Shown here piece by piece: positions 14,855 to 22,997 of a stretch of DNA of 24,141 nucleotides; position 1 is the first letter of the stretch, and every line of letters begins with the position of its first letter. The position numbers were made by a program, and so were the translations under genes. The notes beneath the pieces were generated by a model. The model was given only the letters and a program-made list of their open reading frames with translations. It made no database searches and was not told the DNA's origin. Origin of the DNA: Bacillota bacterium (lineage in GTDB: Bacteria > Bacillota > Clostridia > Acetivibrionales > DTU013); assembly GCA_023399355.1 (NCBI GenBank), contig JAEWQC010000200.1:1-24141 (forward strand), given 5' to 3'.

Positions 14855-15919
14855 ATGATTTTAATGGAATACGGTTGGAATGAGGCATGGACGGTTGCTT
14901 TTGAGGAAGTTGCATCAGTTGGTATAATGCCGGCCAGGGTGATCAATGAGCAAAAGGGATTGTATAAACTGGTCTCAGAGACGGGTGAATTATTTGGAGA
15001 GGTTTCAGGAAAGTTCAGATATGAAGCGTCGGGGCATGAAGCCTATCCGTCTGTCGGTGACTGGGTTGCAGCAGATATAAGGGAATCGGAGGGAAGGGCG
15101 ATCATTCATGCTGTTCTTCCAAGGAAAAGCAAATTCTCAAGAAAGGTTGCAGGTGTACTCACACAGGAACAGGTCGTAGCGTCGAATTTTGACGAGGTGT
15201 TTTTAATGAACTCTTTGAACTTCGACTATAATCCCAGAAGGCTTGAACGTTATCTTACAATGGCATCGGAAAGCGGAGCAAGACCTGTTATTGTATTGAG
15301 CAAAAAAGACCTCTGTGCGGATGCTGACAGTAAAATTAACGAATTACAGGCGATGACCTTCGGTGTACCAATCATTGCTGTAAGTTCCCTAACAGGAGAG
15401 GGAGTGGATGAACTCCGGAAATACCTTGGAATTGGGAGGACAGTTGCCATTCTGGGTTCGTCAGGTGTTGGAAAGTCAACGCTGACCAATATGCTTGCAG
15501 GAACTGAAATTATGAAAATCAATGAAATACGGGAGGACGATTCGCGTGGCAGGCATACGACGACCTTCAGGAATCTGGTGAAATTGCCTGGTGGCGGCAT
15601 GATCATCGATACTCCCGGTATGCGTGAACTGCAGCTTTGGGAAAGTGACCATGGCCTTGAGGGAGCATTTGAGGATATAGACAGTCTGGGACGGACATGC
15701 CGCTTCAAGGACTGCAATCATGGAAATGAACCCGGGTGTGCCGTGAGAGAAGCGATTCAAAAGAATCTTCTGACCGCTGCCCGGCTTGAAAGCTATAGCA
15801 AATTGAAGAAAGAACTGCACTTTATAGAGAGCAAGCACAATCAATCCATTAGGCTGGCCGGAAAGAAGAATGCGAAAAACCTGTCAAGGGAGATTAAAAA
15901 GTTCAAACATGCATATTAG
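14855..15919 (+). CDS. rsgA: Ribosome small-subunit-dependent GTPase RsgA
   Basis: RsgA is a circularly permuted GTPase that assists late 30S subunit maturation. The 354-residue protein has an N-terminal OB fold (about 20-90). Its GTPase motifs come in permuted order: G4 LSKKD, G5 SSLTG, G1 GSSGVGKST, G2 RGRHTTT, G3 DTPGMRE. A C-terminal zinc knuckle C-x4-C-x-H-x5-C (CRFKDCNHGNEPGC) follows. I chose ATG 14855 because GAGG (14845-14848) is well spaced before it; ATG 14843 has no ribosome binding site and ATG 14864 is possible. The long spacer before the OB fold is typical of RsgA paralogues in Clostridia, so a second copy elsewhere in the genome is possible. Confidence 0.93.
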   Translation: MILMEYGWNEAWTVAFEEVASVGIMPARVINEQKGLYKLVSETGELFGEVSGKFRYEASGHEAYPSVGDWVAADIRESEGRAIIHAVLPRKSKFSRKVAGVLTQEQVVASNFDEVFLMNSLNFDYNPRRLERYLTMASESGARPVIVLSKKDLCADADSKINELQAMTFGVPIIAVSSLTGEGVDELRKYLGIGRTVAILGSSGVGKSTLTNMLAGTEIMKINEIREDDSRGRHTTTFRNLVKLPGGGMIIDTPGMRELQLWESDHGLEGAFEDIDSLGRTCRFKDCNHGNEPGCAVREAIQKNLLTAARLESYSKLKKELHFIESKHNQSIRLAGKKNAKNLSREIKKFKHAY

Positions 15920-15942
15920 AAATAACTTTTTTGATATAGGGG

Positions 15943-15971
15943 TTGAACAGTTATCTTTATTCCATTATATT
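15943..15971 (+). promoter_or_regulatory. Sigma-A promoter of the aminotransferase gene
   Basis: TTGAAC (15943-15948), 17 bases, TATATT (15966-15971). The start point would be near 15978, which argues against using the ATG at 15981. Confidence 0.7.
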
Positions 15972-16001
15972 TGAAGTATTATGAAAAAAGGGATGATGAA
16001 T

Positions 16002-16835
16002 ATGGACGACAATGCGGGTTTGTATTATTTGTTGGATGGAAATGTGAGCGTGGCTTCTGAAGTTGTTGAAGCAGACACATCATCAGGCAGATCGGCTTAT
16101 GAAGTGATCAGGGTGATAAAGGGGGTTCCTCTATTTTATCAGGAACATTATGATAGATTGGAAAGTACATTTAAGGTCATTGAAAAGCCTTTGGATCTGA
16201 ATAGCAGCACATTAAAGGGATATATAAAAAGGCTGCTCGAAGTGAACAAAAGAGATTGCTGTAATATAAAGGTAGTGGCCTTTGAAAAAGATGGACGTTA
16301 TAAGGTTCTTTCATATATAAGTAAAAGTTACTATCCTTCCGGGCCGGAAACCGATGCAGGCGTGAAGACCGGATTACTATGGCTGGAAAGAAACAATCCC
16401 AACGCAAAACTGTTGAATCAGGCTTACAAGGACGCTGTGAGTGTAAGAATAAAAGAAGGCGGTTTCTTTGAGATCCTACTTGTAGATAATCATGGGAGAA
16501 TTACCGAAGGGAGCAGGTCCAACGCTTTCTTTGTTAAGAAGGATCGGATTTTTACCGCACCAGGTGAGCATGTACTTAAGGGCATTACCCGGAAGTATGT
16601 GCTTGAAGCTTGTAGAAATGCCGGCTACGATGTAGTGGAAGAATTCATTGACGCAGATGCCCTTCCCGGAATCGACGGAGCTTTTCTTTCGGGCACTTCT
16701 ATTAAAGTACTCCCTATTGCTTCTATTGAAGAGAGAAAAGTACGTTCTTCTGCCAATCCGGTTGTTGCTGCTGTCCGTAAAGAATATGACGTATTACTGG
16801 AGAAATATATTGAAGCAAATGTAAATATATGGTAA
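16002..16835 (+). CDS. Class IV PLP-dependent aminotransferase
   Basis: The 277-residue protein belongs to the fold-type IV family that includes branched-chain aminotransferase, D-alanine aminotransferase and aminodeoxychorismate lyase. Visible are the N-terminal GRSAYEVIRV and HYDRLEST segments, the PLP Lys in NQAYKDAVSVRI, the EGSRSNAFFV motif and the KGITRKYVLEA and GTSIKVLPI segments. These support activity but do not separate the three substrates; the context gives no clear pathway. The start is uncertain: ATG 16002 has AAAGGG nine bases upstream, while ATG 15981 would be leaderless given the promoter at 15943-15971. A PilZ gene follows 52 bases downstream. Confidence 0.85.
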   Translation: MDDNAGLYYLLDGNVSVASEVVEADTSSGRSAYEVIRVIKGVPLFYQEHYDRLESTFKVIEKPLDLNSSTLKGYIKRLLEVNKRDCCNIKVVAFEKDGRYKVLSYISKSYYPSGPETDAGVKTGLLWLERNNPNAKLLNQAYKDAVSVRIKEGGFFEILLVDNHGRITEGSRSNAFFVKKDRIFTAPGEHVLKGITRKYVLEACRNAGYDVVEEFIDADALPGIDGAFLSGTSIKVLPIASIEERKVRSSANPVVAAVRKEYDVLLEKYIEANVNIW

Positions 16836-16887
16836 TATTATTCTGCTGTAACGAATGATTTAATAATGCTTTCCAGTAGGTGATACA

Positions 16888-17286
16888 GTGGAACAGAAAA
16901 AATATTCCAGAAAATTTCTCCGCATCAATCCGGACCAACCGATGTTCGGAACCGCAAGTATTGTACAGGTTGGGGTAAAAAAGGTATATACCGGATCAGC
17001 AAAAGTTAGAATATTAAATCTAAGTCCCGGGGGTCTTAGATTCGTTTCATCCTTAAATTTACCTGCTGACAGCCGTGTCATTATAGAAATATGTTTTATG
17101 CTGGATGGTGCGGACTATTGCCTGAAGGGGTGTGTCGTACATTCCAGAGCTACTGAGGTCAGTGAATATGAGTATGGTTTCCGTTTTCTCGAACCTGTCG
17201 GGAATCTTCGTGAAGCATTAAAAAAGTTGTTTAGCAAGATGTATGTCATGTCGAACCGTCATATCGTCATTTTGAGATTAAAATAA
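16888..17286 (+). CDS. PilZ-domain protein, probable c-di-GMP effector
   Basis: This 132-residue single-domain protein has the two c-di-GMP-binding signatures of PilZ. An R-x-x-x-R motif (RKFLR) lies near residues 8-12, and an N-L-S-P-G-G-L segment corresponds to the [D/N]-x-S-x-x-G motif near residue 46. A beta-barrel with EYGFRFLEP follows. Binding of c-di-GMP in the cytosol would let it control motility, matrix or transcription through a partner; no partner is encoded nearby. It starts with GTG at 16888, with TAGGTG upstream. It probably shares a transcript with the aminotransferase. The structured RNA at 17298 begins only 12 bases after the stop. Confidence 0.88.
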   Translation: MEQKKYSRKFLRINPDQPMFGTASIVQVGVKKVYTGSAKVRILNLSPGGLRFVSSLNLPADSRVIIEICFMLDGADYCLKGCVVHSRATEVSEYEYGFRFLEPVGNLREALKKLFSKMYVMSNRHIVILRLK

Positions 17287-17297
17287 CGAAGAAAAAG

Positions 17298-17498
17298 ATG
17301 TCTCATACCTCTTGTTTCGCAAAAAGTCTGTGAAGCGGATACCGATTTGGTTTTCAGGCAATGAATGTATTTACCGTCTTGGATGCATAGGTGACCAGCA
17401 AGCTTTGTTTGAGACCAGACTCGTTGAAACGCAGCAATGGTATAAAATTTCTTCAGGAAATTTTATACTTGGGTAAGAAAATGTTTTTGCAATCGAAA
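17298..17498 (+). ncRNA. Structured RNA, copy A (related to the copy at 20014; possibly raiA-motif)
   Basis: This gene-free stretch is clearly homologous to 20014-20220. Shared blocks in the same order are ATGTC, TACCTCTTG, AAAAAG-CTG, TTTTCAGG/CTTTCAGG, GGATGCA-AGG, CAGCAAG, GTTGAA-CGCAGCA, TATAAA and AGAAAATGTTT-CAATC. Copy A has a perfect 12-bp hairpin GTATAAAATTTC (17440-17451) / GAAATTTTATAC (17457-17468), plus the nested GGT/ACC and CAAG/TTTG pairings at 17390-17416. I see no clear promoter of its own; it may be processed from the pilZ transcript. The length and clostridial host would suit the raiA-motif RNA, but I cannot check that. A 6S RNA is less likely because the ends do not pair as a rod. 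Confidence 0.6.
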
Positions 17499-17514
17499 TA
17501 TTTTACTGATACGT

Positions 17515-17520
17515 TATAAT
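17515..17520 (+). promoter_or_regulatory. -10 element, candidate htpG promoter
   Basis: A perfect TATAAT lies 24 bases before CIRCE, so CIRCE would fall in the early transcribed region as in groE operons. The -35 (TCGAAA, 16 bases upstream) is weak. An alternative is TTGACA (17578-17583), 18 bases, TAATAT (17602-17607), downstream of CIRCE. Confidence 0.45.
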
Positions 17521-17543
17521 GAGTTTAAATAATGTAATACTCT

Positions 17544-17570
17544 TTAGCACTCTCGCGCTGAGAGTGCTAA
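17544..17570 (+). promoter_or_regulatory. CIRCE operator (HrcA binding site) upstream of htpG
   Basis: TTAGCACTC, nine bases, GAGTGCTAA: a perfect match to the CIRCE consensus. HrcA repressor bound here would make htpG heat-inducible. Confidence 0.97.
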
Positions 17571-17654
17571 ATTTGTCTTGACAATAAAAGTCAAGGAGTT
17601 GTAATATAAATATTGATATTGAATTCATTAAAAATCTTATCAGGAGGGTTTATT

Positions 17655-19673
17655 ATGCCACACGAGAATGGAAATATTTCCATACATACCGAAAACATTT
17701 TACCAATTATAAAAAAATGGCTGTATTCCGAAAAAGACATTTTTATCAGAGAACTTGTTTCAAACTCCAACGATGCGATCATTAAGCTGAAAAAGCTTGT
17801 ATCAATGGGCGAAGCCAGTCTTCAGGATACTGAAAAATTGTTCATCAAGGTCATCATCAACAAGGATGAACGCACCATAAAAGTCATAGACAACGGAATA
17901 GGCATGACAGAAGAAGAGGTTAAAAAATATATCAATCAGATCGCATTCTCCGGTGCGGTCGATTTCCTTGAAAAATACAAAGATAAAACAGATGACAGTA
18001 ATCAAATCATTGGCCATTTTGGTCTTGGCTTCTATTCCGCTTTTATGGTATCCGACAAAGTCAGCATTGATACACTTTCATGGCAAAGCGGAGCCAGTGC
18101 GGTCAAATGGACGAGTTCAGGCGGAACGGAATTTGAAATGGATGATTCAGATCACAGTGAAAGAGGTACTATCGTAACACTGTACCTTGCCGACGATTCT
18201 CATGAGTTTCTTGAATATCAGAAGATGAGGGATGTATTGGAAAAGTACTGCTCATTCCTGCCCTTCGAAATTTTCCTGGAAGACGCCTCCAAAAAAGGGG
18301 ACAGTTCTCAAAAGGAAGATAAAGGGGACGCTTCTCAAAAAAAGAAGATAAAGGATGCGGTTGATGCTGCCTCAAAAGAGATTCATGCTGAGGCGGATGA
18401 GAATTCAGATGAGGCGGATGAGGGTTCCAATATTGAACAGGAAGAAAGTGAAGAACTGCAAAAACCGCTTAACGACACGCATCCGTTATGGCTGAAAGCT
18501 CCAAAGGATTGTACGGATGAGGAATACAAGGAATTCTACAAAAAAGTTTTCCATGATTTTAATGATCCCTTGTTCTGGATTCATTTAAATATGGATTATC
18601 CATTTAACCTGAAAGGTATTTTGTACTTTCCCAAACTCAAACATGAATTTGAAACGATAGAAGGGCAAATTAAGCTATATTACAACCAGGTCTTTGTTGC
18701 AGATAATATAAAAGAAGTGATTCCAGAGTTTCTGATGCTCCTCAAGGGAGTCATCGACTGTCCTGACCTGCCGCTGAACGTGTCCAGAAGTTTTCTGCAG
18801 AACGACGGCTATGTATCCAGAATATCGACGCATATTACAAAAAAGGTTGCGGACAAGCTCACTTCGATGTTTGAAAACAACAGGGACAACTATAACAAGT
18901 ATTGGGACGACATCAACCCATTTGTAAAATATGGATGTATACGTGAAGAAAAGTTTTTTGAAAAGGTCAAAGATATCGTCATTTTTAAAACTACCCGCGG
19001 TGATTATGTAACTTTGAAGGATTACATAGAGAGAAACGCTGAAAAACACAAGGACAAGGTATTCTACGTAACCGACGAGAAGCAGCAGGCACAGTACATT
19101 CGCATGTTCACTGAACATGATATGGAAGCTGTGATACTCAATACGATGATAGACAATCATTTTATGCAGTTCCTTGAGATGAAGGAAAATACGATAAAAT
19201 TCAGCCGGATTGACTCAGATCTTTCAGACAGTATGAAGGAAGAGGGGACAGGAACAGATAAGGCTGAAATGACAAAGGAACTTGACAGGATTTTCAAGGA
19301 AGCTGTTGGAAATGACAAATTGAAAGTTCAGGTAGAAGCATTGAAGAGTACTGGTATTCCCGGAATGATACTCTTGTCGGAATATTCGCGCAGAATGCAG
19401 GAAATGAGCAAGATGTACGGTATGGGCGGAGCGGATATGAGCGGTATGTTCCCGGATGAACAGACGCTTGTGCTTAACAGTAACAACTCACTTATTCAGG
19501 CGGTGGTCAAGTTGGCGGGAAATGAAGCAAGGAAGGAAGATGCTTCGTTGATTTGCCAGCAGGTATATGACCTGGCGATGATGAGCCACAAGCAGCTTGA
19601 TCCTGAAGCAATGACGAAATTTATTGAAAGAAGTAATACATTACTTGGAAGGCTGGCTGATATTTCCGATTAA
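17655..19673 (+). CDS. htpG: Chaperone HtpG (Hsp90) with an expanded charged linker
   Basis: HtpG is the cytosolic bacterial Hsp90, an ATP-dependent dimeric chaperone. The 672-residue protein has the GHKL ATPase domain (ELVSNSNDAI, DNGIGM, GHFGLGFYSAFMV), a middle domain beginning around NDTHPLWLK, with NVSRSFLQ further in, and a dimerisation domain ending in DISD. Between ATPase and middle domains, about residues 211-275, lies a long Lys/Glu/Asp-rich linker recalling the charged linker of eukaryotic Hsp90. Part of that linker (residues 215-219 GDSSQ and 224-228 GDASQ) is encoded by two copies of the dispersed GGGGAC...TTCTCAA repeat. The ATG at 17655 follows CAGGAGGG. CIRCE upstream predicts HrcA control, and a terminator follows at 19747. 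Confidence 0.96.
   Translation: MPHENGNISIHTENILPIIKKWLYSEKDIFIRELVSNSNDAIIKLKKLVSMGEASLQDTEKLFIKVIINKDERTIKVIDNGIGMTEEEVKKYINQIAFSGAVDFLEKYKDKTDDSNQIIGHFGLGFYSAFMVSDKVSIDTLSWQSGASAVKWTSSGGTEFEMDDSDHSERGTIVTLYLADDSHEFLEYQKMRDVLEKYCSFLPFEIFLEDASKKGDSSQKEDKGDASQKKKIKDAVDAASKEIHAEADENSDEADEGSNIEQEESEELQKPLNDTHPLWLKAPKDCTDEEYKEFYKKVFHDFNDPLFWIHLNMDYPFNLKGILYFPKLKHEFETIEGQIKLYYNQVFVADNIKEVIPEFLMLLKGVIDCPDLPLNVSRSFLQNDGYVSRISTHITKKVADKLTSMFENNRDNYNKYWDDINPFVKYGCIREEKFFEKVKDIVIFKTTRGDYVTLKDYIERNAEKHKDKVFYVTDEKQQAQYIRMFTEHDMEAVILNTMIDNHFMQFLEMKENTIKFSRIDSDLSDSMKEEGTGTDKAEMTKELDRIFKEAVGNDKLKVQVEALKSTGIPGMILLSEYSRRMQEMSKMYGMGGADMSGMFPDEQTLVLNSNNSLIQAVVKLAGNEARKEDASLICQQVYDLAMMSHKQLDPEAMTKFIERSNTLLGRLADISD
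18297..18337 (+). repeat. Two in-frame copies of the dispersed repeat inside htpG
   Basis: GGGGACAGTTCTCA (18297-18310) and GGGGACGCTTCTCA (18324-18337) lie 27 bases apart, a multiple of three, and are read as GDSSQ and GDASQ. Confidence 0.85.
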
Positions 19674-19746
19674 TGGTTCTTTAAGCATAGAAGTAATGTG
19701 GAAAGTCTTAAAACCTATGGAAGGCTATGTTAAGAAGTAAAAAGTG

Positions 19747-19782
19747 CTGCCTTGAAATAAACTTTGAGGCAGTCCTTTTTTA
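19747..19782 (+). terminator. Rho-independent terminator after htpG
   Basis: CTGCCTTGAA and TTTGAGGCAG pair (two G-U) around an A-rich loop, followed by CC and a run of six Ts. Confidence 0.85.
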
Positions 19783-19998
19783 TTCAAAAAAAGCAAAAGA
19801 GATGAATACTGAAAACTGAAAATACTACAGATGTGGTTGAGATCACAACAAAATTTCCAGATTCAACAGTGGAAAAATCACTGATACTTCGGTGATTCTG
19901 TGGAAGGGTTATATTACCAGGTAATAATGATATTTCAGTAAATGAAAGAAATTAGTCTCAGGAACATTAAAAAAATGTGTCTGATTTTGACAACCCCT

Positions 19999-20004
19999 TA
20001 TAAT
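19999..20004 (+). promoter_or_regulatory. -10 element, candidate promoter of structured RNA copy B
   Basis: A perfect TATAAT sits about ten bases before the conserved start of copy B. The -35 at correct distance (TGTGTC) is poor; the good TTGACA at 19987 is only six bases upstream of the -10 and cannot pair with it. Confidence 0.4.
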
Positions 20005-20013
20005 GTGGTAAAA

Positions 20014-20220
20014 ATGTCCCTACCTCTTGGTTCTTTCGCTTTCGTAAAAAGCCTGGGTGGCGGGTGTCAATTAGGGCTTTCAGGAGGTGAACATTTCTCA
20101 CGCCCAGGATGCACAGGCCAACAGCAAGTTCTGCTTGCGGCCAGCCTTGTTGAACCCGCAGCAGTATAAATATCCTCAGGATTTTTTTTGCTTGGTCAGA
20201 AAATGTTTCTACAATCAAAG
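20014..20220 (+). ncRNA. Structured RNA, copy B (related to the copy at 17298; possibly raiA-motif)
   Basis: This copy shares the ordered sequence blocks of copy A over about 200 bases. Its own stems are GCAAG (20124-20128)/CTTGC (20134-20138) and GGCC (20116-20119)/GGCC (20139-20142), where copy A keeps pairing with different bases (GGT/ACC, CAAG/TTTG). CCTGGGTG (about 20052-20059) pairs with CGCCCAGG (20102-20109). ATCC/GGAT forms the 3' hairpin where copy A has a 12-bp stem. The rest of the gap 19674-20533 has no gene: small hairpins at 19880-19905, this RNA, and the inverted repeat at 20462-20505. Family identity is a guess. Confidence 0.6.
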
Positions 20221-20437
20221 CATTTTCTTTGAACCGACGCGCTATGATTTGTTCAGTCTGTTTATGTTGTGAATCCGGACAAACCGGTCAGTTGAATTCG
20301 TTGTAATTGTACCAAAGAGGAGAATCATAAATATTAGATAGTACCCAATGGGCTTTTTGACCTGAGATTCTAAACAAGTTCTGGGATTCTTACTTCCATA
20401 AGTGAAAGTTCCTCTTCAAAACTTCATCAGCTGGAGT

Positions 20438-20446
20438 ACTGTCCCC
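20438..20446 (-). repeat. Partial inverted copy of the dispersed repeat
   Basis: ACTGTCCCC is the complement of GGGGACAGT; the flank is degenerate. Confidence 0.5.
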
Positions 20447-20461
20447 ATTTATAGACCCGAT

Positions 20462-20505
20462 GTTCAGCCGAGGTGAAAAAGTTTAATTTCTCACCTTGGC
20501 TGAAC
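20462..20505 (-). terminator. Long inverted repeat after the acyl-CoA synthetase gene
   Basis: GTTCAGCCGAGGTGA (20462-20476) and TCACCTTGGCTGAAC (20491-20505) pair over 15 bp with one G-U. It lies 28 bases beyond the stop of the minus-strand gene. There is no T-run, so it may act as a 3'-end stabiliser instead. Confidence 0.5.
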
Positions 20506-20533
20506 GGGATCATATATTGTGTATCAAAAATAA

Positions 20534-22192
20534 TTATTTATCGGTATCATTTTCGCGTATCTCTACACGCCTTATTTTACCACTGATTGTCTTTGGCAGT
20601 TCAGAGACGAATTCGATAATCCTTGGATATTTGTATGGGGCGGTAACCTTTTTGACATGATCCTGCAGTTCCTTGACAAGGCTGTCACTGGCAACATAAT
20701 TCTTTGCAAGGACGATTGTTGCCTTGACAACCTGGCCTCTGTCGGGATCAGGAACAGCCGTTATGGCACATTCCAATACAGCCGGATGTTCTACGAGCGC
20801 ACTCTCGACCTCGAAGGGGCCAATTCTATAACCAGAACTCTTTATAAGGTCATCTGCTCTTCCAACGAACCAGTAATACCCGTCTTCATCCCTCCAGGCC
20901 ATATCGCCGGTATAATAAATACCATCATGCCATACTTTGTGTGTCAGTTCACTATCCCTGTAGTAACCATCGAACATTCCAAAAGGTTTGCGTTTATCGG
21001 TATGTATGACAAGCTGTCCTTCGACACCGACATCACATGAATCGCCATTATCGTCCAAAAGGTCTATGTCATATCCGGGTGCCGGTTTACCCATAGATCC
21101 CGGCTTCGGTTCCATCCAGGAATACGTGGCGACTGTAACAGTTAGCTCCGTCTGGCCATAGCCTTCCATCAGCTTCATTCCCGTTGCAGCCAGGAACTGG
21201 TTATACACTTCCGGATTTAAAGGTTCACCGGCGATGGCGCAATGCTTAAGACTACTCAGGTCAAACTTTGTAAGATCCTCTTTAATGAAGAATCTATAGA
21301 TGGTCGGTGGTGCACAGAAGGATGTGACCTTATGCTTGACTATGACATCAAGCAGATTTTTTGGGATGAATTTGTCATAATCATATACGAACACGGCGGC
21401 TCCACTGATCCATTGCCCGTAAATCTTCCCCCACATTGCCTTTGCCCAGCCAGTATCGGCAACTGTCAGATGAAGTCCTCCATCTGAGACATGCTGCCAG
21501 TATTTTGCGGTAAGAATATGTCCAAGAGGATAAGTGAAATTGTGTTGAACCATTTTAGGCATCCCGGTTGTACCCGAGGTAAAATATAAAAGCAGGATAT
21601 CACTGTTTACAGTAGCCGCATCACCGGTCGGCCGTACAAATTGATCCGAAGCTTTTTCCAATTCATCTGTGAAATCAAGCCAGCCCGGCCTGCATTCACC
21701 TACAAGTGCCTTTAGTACCAATGAAGGTGACTTGGGTAATGCCTGTTCAACATGGCTTATTACGATATCATCGGTCACGGATACAATCATCTTGATATCA
21801 GCTGCGTTGCACCGGTAAACAATATCCTTTGGAGTGAGCAGATGTGTTGCCGGTATGCAGATCGCTCCAAGTTTATGGAGACCCAGCAGGCAAAACCAGA
21901 ATTCATAACGCCTTTTGAGGATGAGCATAACGGGATCTCCCTTTCTGATCCCGAGGTTTTTAAAGAAGTTGGCTGCCTTGTCGCTGTAATATTTCATTTG
22001 GGAAAAAGTATATATCGCTTCAGCACCTTTATCATCACACCAGACCATGGCGATCCTGTCAGGTGTTGACTTCGCTATTTCATCAACTACATCGTAAGCA
22101 AAATTGAAATCGCCAGGGATGTTTATTTTAAAATTTTCATAAAATTCTTCATATGAATTGAAGTCCTGCCGGGGTAAAAATTTATCAAGCAT
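20534..22192 (-). CDS. AMP-forming acyl-CoA synthetase (acetyl/medium-chain type)
   Basis: This 552-residue ANL-family enzyme activates a carboxylic acid with ATP to an acyl-adenylate and transfers it to CoA. Motifs include the ATP loop YFTSGTTGMPKM near residue 205, GYGQTE near 345, YTGDMAWRDEDGYYWFVGRADDLIK (hinge Asp and Arg) and the C-terminal catalytic Lys in PKTISGKIRR. Overall it resembles medium-chain and acetyl-type acyl-CoA synthetases (AcsM-like); the substrate is not clear. The ATG at 22192 has GAGG upstream. An XRE-cupin regulator gene ends 66 bases before it on the same strand, so the two are probably one operon and the regulator may control it in response to a small acid or its CoA ester. 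Confidence 0.92.
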   Translation of the reverse strand: MLDKFLPRQDFNSYEEFYENFKINIPGDFNFAYDVVDEIAKSTPDRIAMVWCDDKGAEAIYTFSQMKYYSDKAANFFKNLGIRKGDPVMLILKRRYEFWFCLLGLHKLGAICIPATHLLTPKDIVYRCNAADIKMIVSVTDDIVISHVEQALPKSPSLVLKALVGECRPGWLDFTDELEKASDQFVRPTGDAATVNSDILLLYFTSGTTGMPKMVQHNFTYPLGHILTAKYWQHVSDGGLHLTVADTGWAKAMWGKIYGQWISGAAVFVYDYDKFIPKNLLDVIVKHKVTSFCAPPTIYRFFIKEDLTKFDLSSLKHCAIAGEPLNPEVYNQFLAATGMKLMEGYGQTELTVTVATYSWMEPKPGSMGKPAPGYDIDLLDDNGDSCDVGVEGQLVIHTDKRKPFGMFDGYYRDSELTHKVWHDGIYYTGDMAWRDEDGYYWFVGRADDLIKSSGYRIGPFEVESALVEHPAVLECAITAVPDPDRGQVVKATIVLAKNYVASDSLVKELQDHVKKVTAPYKYPRIIEFVSELPKTISGKIRRVEIRENDTDK

Positions 22193-22258
22193 AATAAAAA
22201 CCTCTACTATCTCATTTTATAGTTTTGTATATAATCAAAGAAATAATCCATTGTATCT

Positions 22259-22813
22259 CTAGATAATGATTGCAAGGAATTTTGCTTTTTTACCTCCCAA
22301 AGCTTTCATCCCATGGCTGCAGCTTGAGTCAAAGTATAGTGAATCTCCCTCGTTCAATATCAGTTGATGACCGTCAACATAAATCATTAAAGTGCCTTCA
22401 AGCACAAAATTAAACTCCTGGCCCGGATGGGAACTGAAATGAATGGGTTCGTCATCAGCAGACGGATCTACGCTCACACTGAAGGGTTCAGCCTTTTTAT
22501 TCACAAAATTATAGGCAAGACTAAGATATCTATAAGGATTTTTTCTGTCAACGTTGACTCCCTTATCCTTTCTTACAAGACAATAGGTGTGAAGTCTTGG
22601 ATCCTCGCCAGTCAGAATGGCAGTAAGTTCTACGTGGAATTTATTTGATAATTCATAAAGGAAACCTATGGGGATATCAATCTCACCGCCCTCATATTGT
22701 CTATAGGCTTCTTCGGATACGCCCAATTCGCCAGCCAGAATTTCAGTAGTTAACCCTGCTATTTCACGTAAGTCCTTTATTCTGAAGGCTATTTGCTTGA
22801 TTTGGTCGGACAT
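22259..22813 (-). CDS. XRE-family regulator with C-terminal cupin sensor domain
   Basis: The 184-residue protein has an N-terminal XRE helix-turn-helix (residues about 7-62: IKDLREIAGLTTEILAGELG, then SEEAYRQYEGGE). A cupin_2 domain (about 110-184) contains HPGQEFNFVLEGTLMIYVDG and the SCSHGMKA histidine. Such XRE-cupin proteins bind a small ligand in the cupin barrel and repress or activate a neighbouring gene. I use the ATG at 22813, with AAAGGATG upstream; an open extension further upstream runs through non-coding repeats. The acyl-CoA synthetase gene is directly downstream and is the likely target (inference). Confidence 0.9.
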   Translation of the reverse strand: MSDQIKQIAFRIKDLREIAGLTTEILAGELGVSEEAYRQYEGGEIDIPIGFLYELSNKFHVELTAILTGEDPRLHTYCLVRKDKGVNVDRKNPYRYLSLAYNFVNKKAEPFSVSVDPSADDEPIHFSSHPGQEFNFVLEGTLMIYVDGHQLILNEGDSLYFDSSCSHGMKALGGKKAKFLAIII

Positions 22814-22852
22814 AAATATCATCCTTTCATTTTTACTACACATTATGAATAA

Positions 22853-22861
22853 ATCATAGCA
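22853..22861 (-). promoter_or_regulatory. Possible extended -10 promoter for the XRE-cupin operon
   Basis: On the minus strand TGCTATGAT lies about 40 bases before the start codon; the -35 (TTTATT) is weak. Confidence 0.35.
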
Positions 22862-22997
22862 TAAAGGGGTTATTAAATAAAGGAAGCCTGAATCCCAACC
22901 AATTATTATCAATAAAGCGTAAAAAAAATTAACGAATATGTGTTGTCTTGGCAGATAAGGCGTGAGGTAGTGCGGAAGGCAGGAAGTAGAGGAAGTA

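Noticed and set aside
17298..17498. 6S RNA
   Set aside because: The two ends do not pair into the long rod with a central bubble expected of 6S RNA.
19987..20004. TTGACA with TATAAT as a complete promoter
   Set aside because: Only six bases separate the two elements; sigma-A needs about 17. The -10 alone is kept as a candidate.
19942..20272. Short open frames in both directions between htpG and the acyl-CoA synthetase gene
   Set aside because: They overlap the structured RNA copy B, whose similarity to copy A shows base-paired changes and indels not in multiples of three.
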